64,000 nt of DNA from Nemertoderma westbladi (taxonomy: Eukaryota > Xenacoelomorpha > Nemertodermatida > Nemertodermatidae): positions 1 to 64,000 of the forward strand of contig JAUCBJ010006757.1 in assembly GCA_032718475.1 (NCBI GenBank), written 5' to 3'. The notes beneath the pieces are model-generated. The model was not told where the DNA came from. It did not search any database and was given only the letters and a program-made list of their open reading frames with translations. Numbering within the stretch: position 1 is the stretch's first letter; each line of letters opens with the position of its first letter. Below, piece after piece: positions 56,870 through 64,000 of the stretch. Position numbers and translations under genes: made by a program.

Positions 56870-58493
56870 ATCTGCTATCTGAGTTTATTAATATCAGTAT
56901 GAGTTAATATTTAGGCAAGCGGGCGTCGCTGCCTACTAGTCTTTGCCCCCGGACAGTGGGTTTCTCAGCGCCGATGTACCGTCGTCGCGGTGTTTACGCC
57001 AACATGTAGCAACAGCACGACAACGATAACCGGCACAAGTCCCACCACTGTCCGTCCCAAAGGCTTGAATCCACTTAAGGTTATCTCGGTAGAGTTAGGG
57101 CTACTTTACAATTGCGATTAGCTACTGTAAACACACTTTAGTAGTAACATTCACCTATAAACGCACAAATTCCATACAATCATTACTTACTGCACACATG
57201 CAGGCCATTTGTCCGTTAATCAGTGTCTTCCAGAATGTCACGTTATTACTATGTATCCTTGGATACTAATAGTGCGCTATGTATACTCTTATGCTACGCA
57301 ATGGGGCAAGCTTTTTATTGTTCCTTTAACTTGCTTCTAATTCTAGCGTGGGTGTTGCCATGGTGACATTATGGAAAACTAGCGGTAGAATTAGGGTAAT
57401 TCTCATGCATACAGATCTGGGATGCTATTTAATAGTAATTCTTTAATTGTCAATATCCTCTTTATGCATGATTTTATAAATTTTATCGGCTATTGACTAT
57501 ATGTTGGAGATTCTCACACTCTAATACACTCAATATGAATCTCCGCTCCCATGATCTATTAATTACTGGAATTTTGGGAATGTTATAAATTGCACAAAAT
57601 GACAATTTATGAAATTCATTTGAATATGAATTTAAATTTATTCCCGTGAATTTTATTATTTGATGTTAAATTGACACAAATTTTATTCCAGAGCATATCT
57701 GGGGACTTAGGATCCTTAATTCTATAAAATAGTCCTTCTAAGAATATCGGTAAATACTGCGATATCTGAATTGACTAGAAATTTTAAAGGATCGGGATTT
57801 TACAGATTTTAATAAATATTAAATTAATATTTAGGATGGGCACCGATTTATTCCAGAACTTGTCTGGGGACATTAACCACTGATTCTAGAATTTGTCTTT
57901 CAAGTATATCGGTGGGTGCCACGATATCTTAATCGACTGGAATTACAGAAGGTCAAAAGTTTAACAGATTTATTTGCGATTTACGCTACTGTTAGAGGGA
58001 CATCACGCTACTATATGTATTATTTGTTATAAGGTAGAAGAGCAATATCGCACGAAGCAATGTCAGTGTGAAGAGGCAAGTCGTTTCCAAGGTCTACCCA
58101 GAGCTTGGTTTAGCCGAGACACGAGGATCTGAACTTTGCATTCCTAATACTCTGCCTACCAATAATACTTAAATATAGTAGGAGCTTTATTGTACTTTAA
58201 TAAGTACGGACATTTCATCTTACTGTAGTCACGTATTTATAATATGATACGGACAGTAAGGAAAGAGAAAAAATAATTATTTCTCGCCGTCGCACTAAAT
58301 ATATATTATAAATAATTACGTACGTAATAAACACTAATATATTGCACTAATCTACTAAATAATCCCTAAAATAACATTCTACCAAATAAAATTAAAGAAA
58401 ACGATTATAATAATATTACATAATAATACATACATAAATATAAAATAAAAACAAATATAAAATGATATAGTCACACACCCACTCCATATGTTA
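56870..58493 (-). other. spacer between Gag-protease and ORF3 in element C
   Basis: Non-coding, homologous to the spacers of A and B. CCAAG/CTTGG pair at 58108-58087; CCAGA-N5-TCTGG stems at 57867-57853 and 57702-57688. Confidence 0.7.
57688..57960 (-). ncRNA. duplicated structured RNA-like module (element C copy)
   Basis: Same two-unit order as in A and B. The CCAGA/TCTGG stem is intact in both units (loops CAAGT and TATGC). The upstream hairpin is intact in the first unit (TATCG/CGATA) and partly weakened in the second. Confidence 0.5.
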
Positions 58494-61400
58494 TTACGTT
58501 ATGGAGTCCCTAGATATTTGTCGGATTAGGGAAGTGGTCGTAGGAAGAGTATCTTGCCTTCCATAGTTTCCGGACAGTTTTCGGTCTCTTTCCAGTAAAC
58601 ATAAACGACCAGCTGGGTGATTGGGTTGTCGTGTTACTTTCTCCGCTCCCTTGGCCTGTCTAATCTCAGCCGGGTTAAGGTGGGGAGGCCATTCATCTTC
58701 TTCTTTACTTAGGGAGTCGGGTCCACCTAACCAGCCGGGAGTATCTATCCGTTCTTGAGGAGTCGCTCCTCTGGAAGCGATGTCGGCTAGATTAATCATC
58801 TCGGGGCGATGTCTCCATTGATCTTCATTGGAGTTAATATCGTCATTATCTGAGGAGTATGGTGTTCCCTCAGTTAGTTCGTCCACTTCACTGCTCTCCA
58901 CTTCCCAACCATTTATCTGGCATATTCTTTCTGGTGGTAGTCTCTCTTCGAGAGTTCTGCGGGAAGGGCCAGTAAAGTACCAACCTACTCTAGTTCTTAC
59001 CGCATAGGTTTGTAGTGGCTGCGGTTGAGCAGGTCGTTTTTCCAATGTCTCGAGCGCCTCGTGCGCGTTTTGGCCGATAAGTATTTGCACTCCAGGATAA
59101 TCCGTCTGGAATCGAGGTATCTTAAGATGTTGGATGCTCTCATCCTCGTCCCAATTATAAAGGTCTGCTTGGGTAGTAGCGAAGTTCTTTATAGCCACCA
59201 TTTTTACTGACCTTATACTTTGTGCTCCTAATTTATCCTGGGGGGTGGACAACGCACCTACATAGTAATCTGCCGTTATGGTAGATTTCCAAACCTGTAT
59301 AATTCCTGACATATTCAATTTAGTCCGGAACTTGGGTTGTCCAGCAAAGATATCTTCGGCTAGTTCTTGATCGATGAATGTTCCTGTGCTGCCGGAGTCA
59401 AGTAGGGCGTTCACTATGTAACTCTTGTTGGGACCATGAACTCGAACTTGCACTACAGGAAATTCTCTTATTCCTATGTTGGAAGTTGGAACTTTCCAAG
59501 ATGGTTGTTTGTCAAAAGGAGTTGGAGTAAACTCGTCAGTGTCCTTTTCATCCGTAAGTGCTCGATACACTGTGGTATTTATTAGGTAACAGGATTCGTT
59601 GGCGTCGGAGAATTCGTCCGTATAGAATCCTTCCCACTCAGAACTTTGGTCAGTGTCGTTCACATCACTGAATTGGACATGTGATTTGGGCTCACTTACC
59701 TGACTCGGGCTGTTTCGTTCGAATTCACTTTGTAACAAGATGTGATGCTTCGCACCGCACTTTGCACACTTTATGTCGGAGTAACAGGTTCGCCGCTGGT
59801 GTCCGCGTCTGAGGCAATTATAGCATAACCGCTTGTCCCACACAACTGTACGTCTGTCTACAAGGGATTTCTTTAGGAATTCCGCACACGCACTCAAACG
59901 GTGGGGCCCGTCGCACAGCGCACAGTTGGGTTTAATGTTACTCACCTTATTTTGGGTGACGTTATGCACTCTAGTTCTTTCTTCGGGCTTTCTTCCGAGT
60001 ACTCTGTTAGGAAACTGAAGAGGAGTCTTAGCAACCTGTTCTCTCCTGTCATGGGTTCGAGCTTTAGATTTACTTACGTTCTTTGAGGTCTTGTTAACAT
60101 AGTAAAATTTCTCGGTGTCTTCCTCGCTGTCTTCTTCTTGAGAAGCTTGGCTTTCGCCGTCATCAGTATAACACACCGGTGTTACTCTTCTCCTAGAAAC
60201 GGGTTTCTCACTTACCTTATTTTCCGGTGTTTTCTCTCTGGATTGCTTTAGGAGTTGTAATTTCACTTCGCCATCCAAGAATGACATGAGATCAGCCATG
60301 GTAGGGTCTCGTTGTTGTTGTTCCATCGTATATAACACCTTCTTGTCCCAGCGTGTACCTACTCCACCCTTGGGCAAAGTAGATGCTAAGGCTCCTACAA
60401 CCATAGAATTCTGGTATTCATGAGACTTACCTAACCAATCTAGTTGTCTACAGATCTCCTGAATCTCATCGGAAAACTCTATAATCCCGCTGCTAAGAAA
60501 CTTTCGGGGGGCCATTAATTTCGCATATAAATACCTAGCTATGTTATTCCTATTACCATACCTGATGTTTAGTGTATCCCAAACTTGTCTTAATCCATCT
60601 GGATGTCCAATAAATTTTAACGCCATTGACTTGGGAGGTCCTTCCAAGCACTCGATGAGGAATCTAAGTTTCTCTCCGTTGGATAACACAGAGTTCTGTA
60701 TGTTATCTTTATAATATTCATTAAAAGGTAACCATTTCATCTCATCTCCATTGAACTTGACTATCTCTCCAACCTTTACCGCTTGACGGGCTTCGGTTCT
60801 AGCCATTTGACGCGTAAAACTTTCTTGGGCCATCGTGTTATTGAATATCGAGTTATCGGTATATAAATTTCTCGAATTATTATCAAGTCTATTGGGAATG
60901 TCATTAACAACAGGCGTATAATCACCCTTAATAGGGTTTGCTATAGGAGTTTCTACTTCACTAGCAGTATAGATGCGTGTAGGCTCCACACCTTGCGCAT
61001 GTAATACTTCAGACCTAACAGGCTGACACACTGTTACAGGGGTTATTGGTATTCCCTTTTGTAGGTTGACTAATTTGTCGCATTCTAGTGCGATACTTTG
61101 CTGCACTTTTTGCAACTCTAACCTACTTTCCCTTACTGTTCCCTTGAGCTGCTGAACAGTCTCTTCCATTTCCCTGACCTGCTGAGAGGAGCACAAACAG
61201 TGTTCCCTCAGCTGCTCGAGCAGGAGACCCATCTCCCGTCGTCCCTCAGCTACCCACTCAACCGCCGAAGCGGGAGTCGCCAACGTAGTAGCGGGCGAGC
61301 GAGAGACGACGGGCGATAAATTCTTGATACCTCGCTCGGCGTCCAGGACGGGTTCGGACTCGGGAACAGTCCTACTGGGCACAGGTAGTCTTCTGGTTTG

Positions 61401-61598
61401 TTTCTTCAAGTAATCTTGTTTCGCCTGAAGGTTTTCCAGCTCTAGTTGGATAGTCGCTTCAGACGTCTTCCGTTCTGCTTCTGCCACTGCCTCTGCCGCT
61501 TTTCTGTCTTCTCTCCTTTCAAGACACTGTCCAAGTCGACGACTCATTCTAAAACCCTCTAAGAGACTATCTGACAATGTTTGTGTTGTGTCAGACAT
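58494..61598 (-). CDS. Gag-protease polyprotein of element C, uninterrupted, RT/RNase H/integrase deleted
   Basis: 1034 residues from ATG at 61598. Starts MSDTTQTLSDSLLEG like B, then skips most of the N-terminal Gag domain and enters a short coiled coil. A second skip removes the stretch before LPVPSRTV. The rest of Gag follows, with zinc knuckles CALCDGPH, CYNCLRRGH and CAKCGAKHH (about 59930-59735) and the aspartic protease with LLDSGSTGTF (about 59420-59390). A third deletion joins the sequence after NDDINSN to QWRHRPEM at the end of the RNase H region. A fourth removes the integrase and enters the family's C-terminal tail (GRLCLLERD...). No RT or integrase motif remains. All four joints keep frame and no stop has arisen, so the product may be made and processed, with transposition depending on enzymes from elsewhere. 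That dependence is inferred. Confidence 0.9.
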   Translation of the reverse strand: MSDTTQTLSDSLLEGFRMSRRLGQCLERREDRKAAEAVAEAERKTSEATIQLELENLQAKQDYLKKQTRRLPVPSRTVPESEPVLDAERGIKNLSPVVSRSPATTLATPASAVEWVAEGRREMGLLLEQLREHCLCSSQQVREMEETVQQLKGTVRESRLELQKVQQSIALECDKLVNLQKGIPITPVTVCQPVRSEVLHAQGVEPTRIYTASEVETPIANPIKGDYTPVVNDIPNRLDNNSRNLYTDNSIFNNTMAQESFTRQMARTEARQAVKVGEIVKFNGDEMKWLPFNEYYKDNIQNSVLSNGEKLRFLIECLEGPPKSMALKFIGHPDGLRQVWDTLNIRYGNRNNIARYLYAKLMAPRKFLSSGIIEFSDEIQEICRQLDWLGKSHEYQNSMVVGALASTLPKGGVGTRWDKKVLYTMEQQQRDPTMADLMSFLDGEVKLQLLKQSREKTPENKVSEKPVSRRRVTPVCYTDDGESQASQEEDSEEDTEKFYYVNKTSKNVSKSKARTHDRREQVAKTPLQFPNRVLGRKPEERTRVHNVTQNKVSNIKPNCALCDGPHRLSACAEFLKKSLVDRRTVVWDKRLCYNCLRRGHQRRTCYSDIKCAKCGAKHHILLQSEFERNSPSQVSEPKSHVQFSDVNDTDQSSEWEGFYTDEFSDANESCYLINTTVYRALTDEKDTDEFTPTPFDKQPSWKVPTSNIGIREFPVVQVRVHGPNKSYIVNALLDSGSTGTFIDQELAEDIFAGQPKFRTKLNMSGIIQVWKSTITADYYVGALSTPQDKLGAQSIRSVKMVAIKNFATTQADLYNWDEDESIQHLKIPRFQTDYPGVQILIGQNAHEALETLEKRPAQPQPLQTYAVRTRVGWYFTGPSRRTLEERLPPERICQINGWEVESSEVDELTEGTPYSSDNDDINSNEDQWRHRPEMINLADIASRGATPQERIDTPGWLGGPDSLSKEEDEWPPHLNPAEIRQAKGAEKVTRQPNHPAGRLCLLERDRKLSGNYGRQDTLPTTTSLIRQISRDSIT

Positions 61599-61734
61599 TT
61601 CGCTTTATACAGTTGGATGCCTACTGCTATATATACAGTTAAAGCAAGTCTAGTAATTCAGTATCACTGCTAGCCTAATAATTAATTACCGATACTGCTA
61701 CTCAATGTAGCGTGATATATATATATAATATATT

Positions 61735-61985
61735 AGAATACCGGTATGCTTATAGTATATATAAGTATTATTACAGACGAGATTTGTCACAGAGTACCGG
61801 TATATAAATTTAGCACAAATATATATAAATATATAATAGGCCTATAGTGAATACCGGTATACAGCTTACACTTATAGTATATATAAGTATAATTATGAAC
61901 TAGAATTAATTACAGAGTACCGGTATGATTTCAGCTCAAATTTATAGAAATAAATATAATAAGCCTATGGTAAATACTGGTATGT
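61735..61985 (-). repeat. leader tandem repeats with ATACCGGTAT palindromes (element C)
   Basis: About two units, fewer than in element B, at the same position upstream of Gag. Confidence 0.75.
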
Positions 61986-63446
61986 CAATTATTTTAGAAT
62001 AATTGAATTTCTGAATATTTTAGGGTTACTTGGTTACTTTAACTTACTTTATTACCGTTATTTAAGCAGTAGTCCAACTGATATTGAGACCTAGTTGTTG
62101 TATGGCAGGCCTACTATTTATAAATCGTTTGAGTTGATTTATAATATTTATATACCAGTTTAAAATGGGTTTTTGTCAATATTTGAAATAAATGTTATTA
62201 TTTCTGGGGGAGTCACTACACAGAAGCTGAACGCCTCTCAGTGAAGTGCTATTTATTTGACACTAAAACTGATAATTCTAATTTACCTAAGTTACTTAAT
62301 ACTACAAATTACTTACGATACGGGTGAGATTAATTCTCTAATTAAACACAACAAAATATTACGTACGAAATTTTTAGGGTAATTTTACAGGAAGTCTACA
62401 AACCAGTCCAACAAAGGGTTAGATTTCTGGTTATTACAAAGGACAGGGTACTACGGTATTTAAATAATAAGTAGTAGTAAATATATTGTACTGTCCAGAT
62501 AGGAAAATACCACCGCCTGACGACCTATAACCGTATCGCTATAGGTACTACGTTATGTATCACGGATTGTTCCTACCCAGAAGCTAATAGAGCTAACGAA
62601 TGTGCCTATCAACCACTTTACAACACAAATATAGCCTACTGCCTACACTAATTACTTCGGAAAGCACTGTACACTAAACCCTAAATTAGGTACAAGTACC
62701 GGTATAACAAATAATCAGTAGTTAAATATACTTGAACAGTTAAAAGAACCACGGCATCTGCTGGAGTGACCGAAGCACAAAATCTCCAGTCTTTACCTAC
62801 GCCGAGCAGCCCTGATGTAGTACCGGGGTTAGTTTAACTATAACGGTATGTATAACAAGCACAATTACTGTAGGAATAAACTTGGGGACATGAATGTTGC
62901 GAATAATCGCATAAACTAGTGTATTACGGTACCTGAACAGACCACACAAACAAACACAGGCTAAAACACTGGCAGACTACGATCAAGCCTAAATAAACTA
63001 CAGTATATGCAGATTCTGAAACTGTTAGTTAGTATGCGTTCTAACACGGTAGTACGACTTATTCTTTAAGAGGGGATTGACCTTCAGCATATGGCTGCCC
63101 CAACTTACTAACGGCACTTTATCAGACAAACTCTACACACGCCGTAATCTCTCCAAACCCAACAACAGTCAGACAGCAGCTCAGCCTACAATTATCTGAA
63201 CAATCTGAGCAGGGTCACACGCCTTCTGCTCAATATTAGCCTACTAGTAAATAAAACCGACAGAAATAAGTAAACTATACAAAAGAATGAGGGGTGATCA
63301 ATCCCTATTCCCCTGGCAGCCTACAATATACAATAGATCACAATCGAAATAATACTAAATGTACTTGTACAGCAGTACCGGTACCGGTGATGACAGTTAG
63401 GCCTACAGACCTACAGAAATACCGGTTACTACGGTATTTTGCAACC

Positions 63447-63465
63447 TTATTGCCTACTGCAATAA
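63447..63465 (-). ncRNA. hairpin next to 5' LTR of element C
   Basis: TTATTGC (63447-63453) pairs fully with GCAATAA (63459-63465) around 5 bases. Element B has GATTGC/GCAATC at 40868-40886, with a paired change in the outer base pair. Confidence 0.45.
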
Positions 63466-63480
63466 GATCATAACTGTTAC

Positions 63481-64000
63481 TGTTCGCGCTTTTGAAGACC
63501 TTTAGCAGTTTAACCTGCCAAAATTTATATGTCTTTTAGTTAATTAACACACCTTTAGCATACGACAATATTTTATGCTAATAAACAAAACATTAGCCGA
63601 AGCCAGCCCATGCGCGATCATTCACCCGATGGATCTACACCCGGGAGGCTGAATTCGGATGCTTAGATTTTATTATTGCAGTGTAAGGTTGCAGTGTAAA
63701 CCTATTGTATTATTCGATAGATCGTTAATATGTAATTTCTGACAGATATTATTAACTTTCGGGAAATATTAACAGTTCCTTTAGGACGTGGCGCTCTATC
63801 TATTTAAACAGAGCTAGGACTTATACTAAACGCAACGATAAGGCTTATGATTAAAGTATAAGTCGCATTCTTTAGGAAATGCTTTGTTACCAGTCACATC
63901 ACACTCACAATCATGCACACTATTCTGCCGACCGTCAGTATATTTGATCACACCTAAAGAGAACAGCAATTGACTCAGGTAGTGTCTACTAAATAACATT
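63481..64000 (-). repeat. 5' LTR of element C, cut by window edge
   Basis: The 520 visible bases match 54114-54631 except for one extra AT near 63530. Confidence 0.95.

Larger units (their letters stand above)
61599..63480 (-). other. leader of element C
   Basis: Non-coding, homologous to B's leader but shorter. It contains the ATACCGGTAT repeats (61735-61985) and a hairpin near the LTR (63447-63465). No TGG primer-binding site next to the LTR. Confidence 0.65.
54114..64000 (-). mobile_element. BEL/Pao element C, young Gag-protease-only derivative (right LTR cut by window edge)
   Basis: Left LTR 54114-55341 (the 3' LTR of this minus-strand element) and right LTR from 63481 to past the edge. 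Over the 520 comparable bases the LTRs differ only by one 2-bp indel, so insertion is recent. Between them: ORF3 (56869-55420), spacer with hairpin modules, a 1034-residue Gag-protease frame (61598-58494) and a leader of 1.9 kb. RT, RNase H and integrase are absent. The left flank ATATG (54109-54113) would be the target duplication; the right flank is outside the window. Confidence 0.92.

Overview
The window is repeat-dense animal nuclear DNA. It looks like an invertebrate metazoan: BEL/Pao LTR retrotransposons (a group restricted to animals), non-LTR retrotransposon debris, large minisatellites, and one animal-type housekeeping gene. I could not fix the species. AT-rich spacer with many TAGGCCTA and TACCGGTA palindromes lies between the repeats. 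I see no bacterial operons, CRISPR arrays, rRNA genes or convincing intact tRNA genes.

Layout. (1) 1-2026, minus strand: a frame-broken gag-like remnant of an LTR element ('D') that runs off the left edge, followed by about 4 kb of its probable leader/LTR. (2) About 6166-16346, plus strand: BEL/Pao element 'A', without a recognisable 5' LTR, with a decayed gag-protease reading frame, no reverse transcriptase or integrase, a structured spacer, a decayed third gene ('ORF3') and a 3' LTR. (3) 16.3-26.0 kb: host spacer with five tandem arrays, LINE fragments and a SINE-like scrap. (4) 26014-42074, minus strand: BEL/Pao element 'B', complete at 16,061 bp, with two LTRs of about 1.17 kb, a perfect 5-bp target duplication (CTGCC) and an uninterrupted 2726-residue Gag-Pol. 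(5) 44240-45343: phosphoserine aminotransferase (PSAT1), intronless, the only recognisable host gene. (6) 46.0-49.3 kb: a 3.3-kb array of a 35-bp unit, each copy carrying a G-quadruplex motif on the minus strand. (7) 49.4-53.9 kb: LINE fragments, one of them enclosed by inverted GTCT-rich repeat arms. (8) 54114 to beyond 64000, minus strand: BEL/Pao element 'C', with near-identical LTRs.

How the parts relate. A, B and C are one family. B encodes the full set: Gag with three zinc knuckles, aspartic protease, reverse transcriptase, RNase H and integrase. A and C share the same RT/RNase H deletion joint, so they belong to a deletion lineage keeping only Gag and protease. C carries four deletions that all keep frame, and its LTRs differ by one 2-bp indel over 520 bp. 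It therefore transposed recently although it lacks RT and integrase, presumably using enzymes from B-like elements. All three elements carry, between pol and the 3' LTR, a spacer of about 1.6 kb with conserved repeated hairpins, and then ORF3, a gene I cannot assign to any family.

The most promising undescribed system is this trio: a very large BEL/Pao element, a duplicated RNA-structure module next to an unknown third gene, and a Gag-protease-only derivative that has stayed translatable.
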